Source: Nannochloris sp. 'desiccata'
Lineage: Eukaryota > Chlorophyta > Trebouxiophyceae > Chlorellales > Chlorellaceae
Length of the DNA: 64,000 nt
Direction: 5' to 3'
Assembly: GCA_019044685.2 (NCBI GenBank)
Contig: JAGTXX020000014.1
Span: forward strand, 1,054,001-1,118,000
Under the pieces are notes generated by a model. It searched no databases. It was not told the DNA's origin and worked only from the letters and a program-made list of their open reading frames with translations. Below are positions 1-11,067 of the stretch, piece after piece; positions within the stretch are counted from its first letter, which is position 1, and each line of letters opens with the position of its first letter. Made by a program: the position numbers and the translations under genes.

Positions 1-1726
1 CTTCTGAAACCCGGTGGAGCGAGCTTGCCTTCTCGTCCACTTGGAGGAGGTGCACAGGGACCAGGTCTTCCTCGTGGAAGCCTGAAATCCTCTGCTGCCA
101 CTGAGAAAGAAGATGATGGCTTTGATGCAGATGATTGGTTCAAGGTTAGTGAGAGAGTTTTATAATTTCCCTGTTTTAGCGCCAAGCTGCGCGTTACCAA
201 AATAAATCCCAAGCCTTTTCTAATGCACCCCTCCTTCTCTGAATGTTTACCCCCTTCTGCAGGACTATGAAATCGATCCAGAAGATGTAGATGATGACCA
301 ATCCCCTTCTCAATCAGCTGCAAAACAAGCGAGCTGTCCAAACCTTCTGCAGAGCGACCAAGATAATAATGAAGACGAGATTATCGACATTATGAACAAA
401 GTGCCTCCTAGGGCTGTGGAGCATCAGCAGCCCCCGTTTGGTTCTTTGGAGACGTCTGCAGCTGACAACAAAGAGCTTGGTGCAAAAGAATCACCTTCTT
501 CTGAAGGACAGCAGCAGAAGCTTGGAGAGGAGAGCGCTGCTGCTGACGAACAAATGGAGTGCGAGGTCTCCTCTGAGGAGAAGGTAGAAGAAGAAGAGAA
601 CGGTACCGTAGACATCATCAACAGTAAAACTGCTGATGCTACTGAAGCCGCTCTAAATGATGCTCAACGAAAGCAACTCAGCTCGGACGACGATCTCGGC
701 TCTCTCTTTGGAGAGGAAGACGACAACGAAGAAGATGAGGTGATGATTGAAACCCCTCCTTCGGAAAAGGCTACAGCTGCTGCAGCTACTCCTCTTCCTG
801 CTCCTAATCCTTCTCCTCCTAAAGAGCTTTCTTCCTTCCAGTTCCCTACTTTAACTAGTGCCAAACACTTGCCCAACAACAACAGGCCCCGTGTTCCTAG
901 CAGGCTGGGACCTGGTCGCTCTCCTCCTCTCCCTGCAGCTGCTACAGCACCTCCTACAGCGCCCGTACATGCCGCTAAAGCTGCCATAAACAATATCAAT
1001 GAGAGAATCTCCCCTCTGTTTCCTTCTGCGACCACGAAGTCTCCTGCCCTTGCTTCTGAACTTCTTGCTGGCAATAAGCAACTTGCTGCTGCTGGTGGTG
1101 GTGATGTCACTGGCACGCCTACCCCCATCACTCCTGCAGGAGGAATTCAAGCACGAAGTGGAGCTGCAATTACTCCTGGAACTGCCACCCCATTTCTTAC
1201 TGCTACTACTGTAGAGAAGGCTGCTCCTGCTGCAGCTAAAGCAGCAGCAGCGGCAACACCTCAAACCGCTGCAGCTGCTTCCCCCGCAGCTCCTCCTCCT
1301 CCTCCTCCAGCTCCTCCTTCTTCTGCAGCAGCGCTGGATATCGACGACGCTCTTTTAGAAATCGACTTTTCTGTGCGTGGTGACAAGTTTCTCAGCTCTT
1401 TAGAAGATGAAGAGGCAGCTACCCAGGAAGCTCTTGCCACACCCACTGCCAAAAAAGTATTCTCTCTGAGCACCTCTGTCGCCGCTGCTGGAGTGGAAAC
1501 AGAGTCGTTGTCTAAAAAACTTGAAGAATTAGAAGTTAATCTTACTATGACGCGTCTGAGATATGCTTTAGATACTGTAGAGGCAACTGTGATGGGGGCT
1601 ATTTTGCTTGGTAGTGGGGTTGGTAAAGAGAATACAAGTGGAGAGAGCAGTGCTGCTGCTGCTGCTGCTGCTGCAGGTGGAGTGGTAAACGAAGAAGAAG
1701 CTATGGAGATAGATATTATGGACTAG
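1..1726 (+). CDS. Unrecognised acidic, Ala/Pro-rich protein, 3' part
   Basis: I do not recognise this gene; its 5' end lies outside the window. Two exons are visible: 1-144 and 263-1726, joined by a GT-AG intron (145-262, acceptor CTTCTGCAG) that keeps the frame. The visible part encodes about 535 residues. It begins Gly/Pro-rich, then has a strongly acidic Glu/Asp/Gln stretch (about 500-750), a long Ala/Pro/Ser-rich disordered stretch with a polyproline run near 1300, a short helical stretch near 1500-1600, a polyalanine run from a GCT repeat, and an acidic C-terminus. The composition suggests a disordered nuclear protein, but no domain is visible. A TGTAA lies about 230 nt after the stop. 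Confidence 0.7.
1651..1674 (+). repeat. GCT trinucleotide repeat (polyalanine)
   Basis: A run of GCT/GCA codons encodes polyalanine near the C-terminus of the first gene. It is a likely length-variable microsatellite. Confidence 0.7.
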
Positions 1727-2065
1727 CAGAAGCCTTTACTACTTCCAGTCAATCATAAACATACTAGTAGAATATAGATACAGATAGTCTCTTGCGCTGT
1801 TTAATTGCTTTTTTCCCCTTTTTCGACCCCCGTCCCCCATCCATCGAGACCTTTTCTTCCAGAACCTGTTTTATCGATTCTATATCTAATACTGAACATT
1901 CACGAACAGCAAAAAGTGAAATTTGAATATCACAGGTGTGCACAGGAAAACGTGTAAAGCAATATTAGTACACCGAATTAGAAAAAACAGCATACACAAA
2001 GCATCTTTTACAAAGCATCTTCCACCACCACCGCCTCTGCTCGAACCGTATCTTACCCAACCTAC
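1727..2065. other. Intergenic, convergent 3' ends
   Basis: No gene is visible. It holds the 3' regions of the left + strand gene and of the CGI-58-like gene on the - strand. TTACA (TGTAA on the - strand) at 2008-2012 lies 54 nt beyond the hydrolase stop and is a probable poly(A) signal. Confidence 0.5.
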
Positions 2066-3378
2066 CTACATATCAGTCGCAATACGTGTTTCAGCAGCAG
2101 CTGGATTCTCCTTCATGCTTTCCTCCATCTCTTCCTTTGTATCCATCGCCGCCTCTGGTGCAGGTAAAAACGGATGTCTCTGTGCAGCCACCTTTATTCT
2201 CTCTATAGCGTCCACTGGCAAGTACTCTTCACACGCCTCTATTATATTCTCAAGAAAGGCGCCTGGCTGGTCCATAAAAGGGTAATGGCCAGCATTAGGA
2301 GTGAATAGCACCTTTCTATCTTGTGCAGCCAACACGTTCTTTCTCTTTTGAGAAGAATTAATATTTTCAGTCCCAACACCTCTTCCTCCTCCTCTAGGAG
2401 CTGAGCTCTTCTCGACCCTCGTTGCTTCATTTTCTAAGCTAGCACAAACTCTAGCAGCTGCCTTAGGATCCATCCAATCATGACTTCCGTATATAAACGT
2501 CACCGGCACTTTCAATTCATGCATTCGATCTTCCAGTGGAGCACGTGGGTAGGCAAATGGCTCTAAAATTTTATTCAATGCAAATTCTCCAGACCCGGGA
2601 GCTGCAACCACATGATACATGTACTTTTCAAACGCTGCTACTTCTTCCTCAGTGAGATGGTGACCTTGCCGTTTGAATCGGTTTCGTGTATACCCTTCCA
2701 CTATACGACGGCCTAAAGGTCCTGCAGCTCGAATCATAGAGCCAGGGGTAATACCTCCATTCCACGCAGCCACCGCCATGCGGTACAGCTGCCCTCGGAA
2801 AGACCAAGGATTCTGCAGCTGTTCGGGAAGCGTCCAATCTTCTGGACGACGACCTACCCCAGCGGGGCATACCATAATCAAATGTTGGACACGTTCAGGG
2901 TATTGTAATGCATAGGCTGCTGAGATGTAGCCTCCCATTGAGTGGCCTAGTAAGATCATTTTGTCGATGCCCGCTGCCGCTCTCCATTTTTCTAAACTTT
3001 GAATGAAGAATGATTCAGCTTCCGCGGTGGTTTTAGCGGTAAAACGAGGTCTTCCAGAAAGACCTGTACCTAAAGGATCGACAGCAAACGTGCGAAAACC
3101 AGCAGTGAGGCCTTGATAGGCTCTGAAGAGAAAACCGCTGCCGGCGCCATACCCTGGAATGTAAACAAGCCTTGGCGAAGATTCATTGGTTTGGCCGCCA
3201 ACAATAGTGTGGAGATATTCATGGCGACCAGTACCGAATGCAATATCTTGGATTCGAGAGGACAGTCTGCAAGTTTTATAAGATTCCTTTCATCTACGAG
3301 GGCTTCAGCATGGGAAGTTGGCCTCCAGCGAAGTTTCTGCCACCAAGAAGCTTTGAGAGCTTCTTCTTGGTATTGCAT
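2066..3378 (-). CDS. CGI-58/ABHD5-like alpha/beta hydrolase, with an apparent frameshift
   Basis: An alpha/beta hydrolase of the CGI-58 (ABHD4/5) family; plant members act in lipid turnover. The N-terminus has the family W-R-P-T-S stretch. The oxyanion region GYGAGSGF is followed by the nucleophile elbow GHSMGG, with Ser as in plants (animal CGI-58 has Asn). The C-terminal NAGHYPFMDQP carries the His and an HX4D motif. I start at the ATG at 3378, the first Met in that frame. The N-terminal frame (3378 to about 3280) and the main frame (about 3290 to 2066) differ: the family resemblance crosses from one to the other near 3265-3285, and no intron of suitable length and phase joins them without a stop. 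This is either a 1-nt assembly error at the AAAA run or a real break. An insert rich in Gly/Arg precedes the catalytic His. Confidence 0.8.
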
Positions 3379-4121
3379 GAGTTTGAGGAAGCGTGAGCGC
3401 GCAGCCCGATGGGCGATTCGGTGAGCCAGAGTTTTTTTCAAAATGTGTGATCACAAGAGACAAACTAATTGAAGACTTGTGAATCAACAGTCGTCCAGAG
3501 GGTCCTACTGGCGGCTATTGTACCCAACAGTTTGACCAAAAAATTACTACAGTATGGAGTACTAGAAGCTTTAGGAGACGAGGGAAGTCTGGAAGCCACG
3601 TTTTGAGGCTCACCTCAATTTGCTCATCAATGAAATGTTTGATTATGTTCAAACTGCCGGACAGCTGTTGTGTTCCCAATTTAGTTTGCTCCACGTAAGT
3701 ACTGGCTTTACTATGTATAATCTGGTCAAATCTTAAACATGATGTACTGGGTAACAAATAAGCTTGGCTCTTTATAACGGCGAGCGATGGCGAGGATGGC
3801 AAAACATAAAAAAAAATCAACGTCTGAAGAAAATGAGAAATATCAAATGTCTGTTTGAGACTCAACCTGAGTTCACTGCTGGAGTCTTCAGAAAGAAATG
3901 GGGTACAGCACAGTATAAGGAGAGATATGTTCAAATGCGTAGAAGAAGTCAATGGCATGGAGGGGAAGCGGTATATAGAATAAAAAGTCAAACGAAAATA
4001 TCAAAGGTAAATGCGAATTTATTATGTTGCTGTTGTTGTTGCAGCTGAGATTGCTGCACAAAATCAAATATAAAAGAAGATTTATTTCTATGGTATTACT
4101 ATTAATTAATCAAAAAGGATT
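3379..4121. other. Intergenic with one exon-like block
   Basis: No gene can be assigned. On the + strand 3575-3694 is a clean 40-codon open block between CTTTAG and GTAAGTAC and reads as helical protein. A coding-like stretch also occurs around 3890-4003. I cannot join them into a gene. A 158-codon open frame on the - strand over the same DNA has no recognisable content. Confidence 0.35.
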
Positions 4122-6160
4122 CTACATAAACCCTCCTTTTATGTTATCGGGGAAGGAATTTCTCCACGTTCTCCACCCTTGATAATCACCTCTGTCAAAA
4201 ACGCCAGAAGTACACACAACCTCTTTTTTTGACCACAGCCCCGACGCTTCCTGTGCTTGAAGACCAGCAGTAAGCAATGGTGCATCGTTATCTAAATGTT
4301 TTAATACAGTATGTTCATCACAAAAGTCCCACGCTGCTTTAAAACCAGGGTGATGACTTGCAATTACCCTTTCTTTCTCGTCATCATGATAACTTTGCAA
4401 CAAGATTGCTATGAGGGAGTCTTCCCAAGGCAGTCTCCCCCACCAAACTGGCCGTTCTGGTTCACTCGCCATCGCATTTTTCACTGCTGCGTCCCATGCC
4501 TTTTGGGCTACGTCTCTACTCATCATATACCCCCAACCAGAGGTCCATCGGGCGCCAAGAGGGCACTCACTGTCTGGCAAATCCGACTCAGATAAGTACC
4601 ATTTTGAAGTCGTGTCGCGAATAGGGTGCCAGCCAGGGAAGATACCTGTTCGGTTGGAGTCAAGTTTACCCAAGTACATACCAGTTAGCCAAGGAGTAGA
4701 TATGGGGGCAGTCATATTATCACGGCCATCGTCGACATTTTTAGTAGTAGCACGAGTTTCGCTTCTAAAAGTAGGCACCTTTCTGCCGTCAAACACACGT
4801 TCCTGAGAAGATGTTCCGTCCGCATTCGGTGTGACAGGACTAGGAATATCAAGTTCATATTGCCGTTCAGCGTTATAGATTATATCCAACATCTTCTCAG
4901 GGCGCAAAAACACATCATCATCTGTTTTTACTATATGGGTGTACCGGCAGGGTGAAGAAAGTGCATAATGGAGGGTTTGTAAAGTCTTTGCAGGTAATTG
5001 CCGATACGATTCTTCACCAGGGACAAATGAAATATCTCCATAGGTAGCAGCTTCTTCTCTAAGGAAGTCAGCAGCATCAAGAATTGCTGTGTCACCACCC
5101 GCTGGCTGTGATAAGACAAATTGTGCTGTAATTTGATCGTTAAATTGAGTTTGAATGGTTTTTAGCCAGCTGGCACGGATGGCGTCACGTTTTGCACGTG
5201 CTGAAGGGGTGCAGCAACGGGTAGTGATGGCGATAAAGAGTCGGACAGAGCCTTGAGGACAGTGTTCAGGCAACACCTCGGGGCTATTTGGAATCGAGGT
5301 AGGATCATTGCTGGAAGCAGAGGAAGTAGGAGCAGAGGTAATTGATCCAAATACAGATATATCAGTAGGAATAGGAAATCTGGAAGTGTCTGCACGAAAA
5401 TAAAATCAAAAAGGAAAAAGATGGGTTAAAAAAAAAGGAAGACGGGGGCAACAATTTGTGGGTAGACTCGTTTTCAATTAAAACATCGATAGAAAGATTG
5501 TTGAAAAGATATCATGGAAGCAAGGCAAGGGGATCAACGGTACACAATGTATGGATATATATACGTACCATTTTCATAAATAGGGTATTCATTCCAGTAA
5601 GACGCATTTAATGCTTGCAACAAGGACACCTTCATGCCAGCTTCCTTATAATCCACGAGCACAACGTTGTTCCCGCCTCCGGCAATTGGGGTATCATAGT
5701 CGTCAAAGAGCAAGCTAGGTTGATGCCGAGTAGCAGCAAAGCGTGCTCTGTCTAGAATTTGGTTTTCTGAAGGATTTTCTAAAGCCATTCTGCGGTTTTG
5801 AAGCAACGCAGCAACTGAGCGATGGCCCGAATTGCCGTCAATAATGCCTGCTTCTGAGAATGCGACGCGGTGGTGCCTAGTGGGGATGGTCGCTGTGGAT
5901 GTTGGCATACCTCCGGCGAGTAGACTAGGGAGTGCAGTGCAGGCAAGCAAGTAGAGCAAGGCCATAAAGAGCAGGAAGGGGGTGCTACTGAAATAGTCAG
6001 AGAGAGGCGCTGTCTCTAGGTCCGACTTTTTGCTGCTAGGTGCTGTCCACGAAGGAGAAGCTCTGCCCGCACTTCTGCTAGTAAGGCTTGAGCTAGGGCT
6101 GCGTTTGGCGAGTCTCAACAGACTTGGAAATGTGGCAGACTTGGGAAGGAGGGGTGCCAT
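4122..6160 (-). CDS. GT31-family glycosyltransferase, type II membrane protein
   Basis: Probable Golgi beta-1,3-glycosyltransferase of CAZy family GT31, adding galactose or a related sugar to glycoproteins or glycans. Exons are 5569-6160 and 4122-5389, phase-matched, giving 619 residues. I start at the ATG at 6160; the frame upstream has no other ATG. The N-terminus is a Ser-rich cytosolic tail, then one hydrophobic segment (FLLFMALLYLLACTALPSLL), then the lumenal part. The catalytic half shows R-D-A-I-R-A-S-W (the family R-x-A-I-R-x-T-W), the metal-binding DDD in KTDDDVFL, and WEDSL where the family has E-D-V. An acidic/Ser linker follows DDD. The acceptor sugar cannot be told from sequence. 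Confidence 0.8.
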
Positions 6161-6633
6161 TGCAATTGCTTTAATCGTTTGCAAGGTTTACAGACAGCCC
6201 AAGGAATAAAAGCACTCGGCTTGGGGTAAAACGAGTGCTGATATATTAGCTAGAAGTGCGCTAGAAGATTTTGATAATATGCTTTGGGCTCCGTTATAGG
6301 TACAGTGCCTAGTGGGCCTCGAGCAAGCAGATTGGGAAATTGTTGTTTGATCTGAGTCGCAATGCTTTAGCATACAATATCTTTTGATAGGTTTATATAA
6401 TATCTGCCATTTTAGTTTAATATTCAACAATAAAAAGCGTGCAAATATGAAAGGGTCGATTCAGAGAGAGAAAAGAGAAGAGAATTTTAAAAGTCTTGGA
6501 CAACGAGATTTTTGCCACGAGGATTTTTTTCCCGCCCTAAATTCTATTTTGATCGCTTCGACAGCCATTTACAGAAGGGTATTAGACTCAAACATAATAC
6601 AGATTCAAGTAACAAAGAAAAAAGAAGGATTTA
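6161..6633. other. Intergenic between GT31 and MscS genes
   Basis: No gene is visible. TTACA at 6569-6573 is a probable poly(A) signal for the MscS gene, 61 nt past its stop. The remainder is the probable GT31 promoter region. Confidence 0.45.
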
Positions 6634-9600
6634 TCAAAGAACGCCTACAACAGAAGCAGTATTCGGATCAGCTGCAGCTGCTCCCACCGCTGCCGCCTGG
6701 GCACTGGCAGCACTGCCACCACCATTGCCACCAGCAGGCAAGTTTAATGTCCTCATCGCAGGCCATGTATACGCCACGCCAGACTTTTGTAACTCTTGAG
6801 CCACACAAACATACATCCTCGAGCGAGCACGTGCAGACCTACCCAAATTAGTACCATTATGGGTGAACTCATAAAACAATTTCAACGTCATCTTCATAGG
6901 GACAGCAGCGTCTCTGAAAGAGCCACTCACATCAGAGAACTCTTGTGGCAATTCTTGTTTTAAAGCCTCCATTGCAGCGATAACATTGTCTAATATGTTT
7001 GGAGGTGTATCCATGTCCACAAGAATCTGCAAGGAAAGAAAAGAAAGAAAACAACATGATTTGAAGGGAAAAAAGACCCAGCAACATCAATCAATCACCC
7101 TATTATTATATTAAATCAAATAGTCATAACCAGACCGCATAAAATCAAATCTAAACTACATACCGAAATGCTTTCCGTTCTATTTCCTGAGGTTGTCAAA
7201 TTCACAAACGGGTTCGTGACCATTCGTTGATTTGGCACCCACAACCTCTGTTTTGTTGCCGTCATGAAGATAGTGAAGTTAATTTGGATTTCATCTACTG
7301 TAAGGTAATCATTATCCATAAACAACATATCACCGACATCAAAGGGGTGAGAATTGAATAAAAACATCGTATTCTCTGCAGTAGGAAAAAATTAAGACAC
7401 AGGTGAATGAGGTGAAGAAGCAGGAGGTGGAGGGGACAAAAACAAATACTACAGCAAAGTATGGTTCATCACGGGGGAAAATAACGCAGCTATAGGTTTG
7501 AATAATGAAGCAATCGGCAACGTACCAAAGATCATACGGATGTACTGGCCGAAAATGAAAGACAAGCCGAGAATTGTAGTCGATACAAAGGCCCAAATTT
7601 GATTAAACGTGACACCGAAGAGGATATAAAAGTACGCCATGGCGCCTATTAAATGAATGATAACACCAATTATCACTTCCAATGATGAGGCAATACTTCT
7701 CGTGTCTTTAAGAGACGCAGCGAGATTTGAGCGCTCTTGGTAAATAGTCTGAACAGCAGAAACACAATCTTCTACTGTGACTTTACCATCACCATCATCA
7801 TCGAGCATATCATAGGCATCATCTACATCATCAGTTGGTATAAACTCTTCTAAGTCCTCTTTAGAGATTGCAGATTTCTCAAAATTGGATTTCACATTCC
7901 AAAATAAAAACAATCCAATACGTTTCGCTTCATCTTCATTAGTGACTTCTGACTTTTCCATATTGTTTAAAGCATCACGGTACGTGACTTCGAGGTTTGT
8001 TTTACGGATATATCGTTCTAAACGAGCTAAACGGGTCATTACTTCATCACGGCGCAAAGGGCCTGTGCCAAAATCTGGCATAGAACCAACAGCTACATCT
8101 TTATTATGTTGTTGAAGCGTTGTATTTGTACGATGAGCAGATGTCAAGCTTTCTGCCGTACTATTTGACCGCAAAGAAGGGTGGCGGCGGTACTGATGCT
8201 TTAAAGGACTCGTCATAGATGCAGTGCCACCGGCAGCAGAGGTGCCCGTGGTGTCGATATTTTGAGATTTCTTGATTTTCTGGGCAGCGTAGGCAGCATC
8301 AATTGCAGCACGAGGTGGGAGAGGACTGGTTGGACCTGAAGATGTCCTTTGCAACTTTGGGATTGCAGCAGCACCAGTGCTCTTTTTATTGCTGCCAATA
8401 CCACCGCCATCAACGCGGACTGGTTGGAGAGGAGGAGACTGGGCTGTATGAGCAACAGCTGCAGGGGATATGGTTGGCGTTGATGGTAGATCGTTATCAA
8501 TAGTAATAGAAAAATCTTTTATATCACTTGTATTGCCACCAGTAGGACCACCACCGGTACTCACCGTTCCCATATGACTGGTACTTTCTTCCGCAATAAT
8601 CTCTAAACGTGCACTAGATTTTCTCCAAAACTTGAATTTCTCGCTGAATACATTGGAAGATCTTGACTGCAACATCTGATTATCGTCCCCCATCTCCTTC
8701 TCCGCCAGACCAGCGCCCCCGTTCATCGTATTGGCACCAACAAGACCATCAAGAGCGTCCCCAGCACTAGCAGAACGAGATAACTTAAATTTTGAGAACA
8801 TTTTACGAGATTTACGTGTCCTAGTAGTAGGAAATGCAGATAAACCACCGCTGCCTCCAGCATGTGTAAGCCGACCCCTACCATCACCGTCACCACCTCC
8901 TTCCAACAAACCAGCTTCAGCATAGCTCTGTCGAGGCACTAATAAACAATGCAACCACTGTTCCTTCTTCAACGTAGTATACATTTTGTTTAGATGGCTT
9001 TCTTTATTGAATTTCAACGCCAAAACTTTGCCTAGAAGGACTTTAAGCAAATTTGCCACCATGAACAACGTAATGCACCCCCAGCATCTTAAAATAATAT
9101 TATATGCTTTTAAAGCACCATCTGATTGATTACCAGTGTATTCTACTGTCATGATTAGTGGCCACCAACCAAGGCATAGCAAAGCACGAATCACATTACG
9201 AAGAGGTTTCTGTAAAGAAATAAAAGATAAGAAAAAAGTAAGAAAATAAGAAACCCTTGGTCGTTGAAACAACAATAAATAAATAAAAATCACATTTCTT
9301 TTTAGTTCTTACCCTAACCGCATATGCAAAATACAATGCATTCTTCACAGTAAACATGCTTCTCTCTACTGCCCACACAATCATCTGTGTCACAAAATCT
9401 CCAATGTACCAAATAATAGGCAGACCTGCTGCAAAAAAGCAGATTCGCCACGCTTGAAGCCTGGTCGTATCATCAACTGATCTAAAAACTAGCAGACAGA
9501 CACCAGCAGTGACAAATGAAAGGGTCCATGTGAGGAGAACAAAGAAAACCCAAAATTGTCGGCGTCTGTAAAATGGGCGATTTGGCTTTACAACAGGCAT

Positions 9601-10449
9601 GTCTATGTCGAATTCAGACCCGAGCTTTCCTCTTTGAAGTGTGTCGGAACGCGGGCTACCAGCAGCACCTTTGGTGACTTTATCAATATCCTTTTCATCG
9701 TCATTATCATCACTATCGCTCTGGGTATCAGCAAAAAGCACATCTGCGTCTCTACGTCGAACCAGTCCTTGTATATTACTCACACGCGTTTTAGGGTTTC
9801 CACCAACCCCACCAGCTGACCGTATACTCCCTCCTTTGCCCGTTCGGCTAGGGGAAAGCGAGCGTAGTGCATTAGCGCTGTTAAGTCTAATCGGGGGAGG
9901 GCGACGGCGTCGGTAAAGTTCAGCTCCTGCCAGATCTCCTGCATCTGTTCGAAGATGAGAACGGCCAAAGACTGTATTTTTATTAGCTGTATTAGTAGCA
10001 GCAGTAGTAGCTTGTTGTGGGGCTGTATGCATCCAGGCCTTTTCACGAAGAGATACATCAGCTTTTAGTTCTCGTGGTTCATTTTGTGCAGCTGTCCCAA
10101 TGGCAGCGGTGGTGGTGGAGAATGGAGAGGGGCCAAGTTCAGCGATTTGTGCTGCTGCTTCCTCTTCTGCCATCATACTCAATGCGAGCAGCGTAGAAGG
10201 TGGCTCTGAGACGTAAGAAGGCAAACGGCGTCGTTGAGGTATGGCGGGTTCAAAGAGCGGTGGTCGTTGGGGCCTCGGCACTGTTGTTTCGGTGCCAAGG
10301 CCTCCGGGAATAGTAGTTTCCATAATTGATCTGCTGGAGCTATATTCATCTACATTGTTATTTTCTTGGGCGGCTTGGCGGTAGGCTCCTGCTGCTGCCC
10401 AAGTCTGAGCAATCTGCTCGGAATGAGGATCAGTATCATCACCGTTCAT
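6634..10449 (-). CDS. MscS-type mechanosensitive channel with EF-hand (copy 1)
   Basis: Mechanosensitive channel of small conductance family, most like the EF-hand (Msy-type) branch known in fungi and algae, where it sits in internal membranes and links membrane tension to calcium. Four phase-matched exons: 9313-10449, 7526-9209, 7164-7375 and 6634-7026; 1,141 residues. Order: a disordered N-terminus of about 290 residues, several transmembrane segments before and after the first exon junction, a long low-complexity insert (about 8100-8950), one canonical EF-hand loop DDDGDGKVTVED (about residue 848), further hydrophobic segments, then the pore/beta domain with HPFDVGD. The C-terminus ends in an Ala/Gly tail. 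The gene lies just downstream of a paralogue on the same strand. Confidence 0.9.
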
Positions 10450-11067
10450 CGCCGAAATCGACAGTTTATATTTCCAGACACCTTAAACTATTAGTTATAT
10501 ATCTAAAAAGCAGTTGAAATATTTTTCGTGAGAAAATTATTCATCTTTTTGAAATAGCTAGATCAATTGCAAAGAATTTATTAACTTTTTAAATAACAGG
10601 TGTCGTAATGACTAGTTAGCACTTGATATAAATAATGAATCTCAATAATAATGCGATGAATTGTATGCGAGATGCCAATTTCTCCGTCTGACTAAGGTAC
10701 AACTGCCGTGGAAGTTGGCAGACCAACTTACATTGACAGGTGTCTTGAAAATTTGTGAGCTGAACTTTTGTCCACTCAGTGACTGTGTGCTTACGCTAAT
10801 GCTTCTTTTGCATGTCTCCCACAAAAAAGAAAACGCATAGTAAAGCAAGAATAATATGCATACTATTAGAGGAAATGAGCTTCATGCAAAATTAAGGGTT
10901 GGGCAGGGCGAGGCGGGGGCAGCGGCAGTGATAGTGCCGAACCCTTAGAAATCACTTTACTGTAGCAGGTAGTAATAAACATATTTATTATTTAAGCTTG
11001 AGCTGAATATAACTGGATTTAGTACGTGTTTTTATCTTTATCTTGGATTAGTAGTTTGATTTCTAAA
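10450..11067. other. Intergenic between the two MscS genes
   Basis: AT-rich spacer with no supported gene. It holds the promoter of copy 1 and the 3' region of copy 2. I see no TTACA close to the copy 2 stop. Confidence 0.45.

Noticed and set aside
851..1264. Open frames on the - strand opposite the first gene
   Set aside because: They are Arg/Ser/Cys-rich antisense shadows of Ala/Pro/Glu codons and lack any domain or splice support.
3267..3343. A 77-nt intron in the CGI-58-like gene to explain the frame change
   Set aside because: Phase fits but the join creates TGA and removes the conserved W-R-P-T-S stretch.
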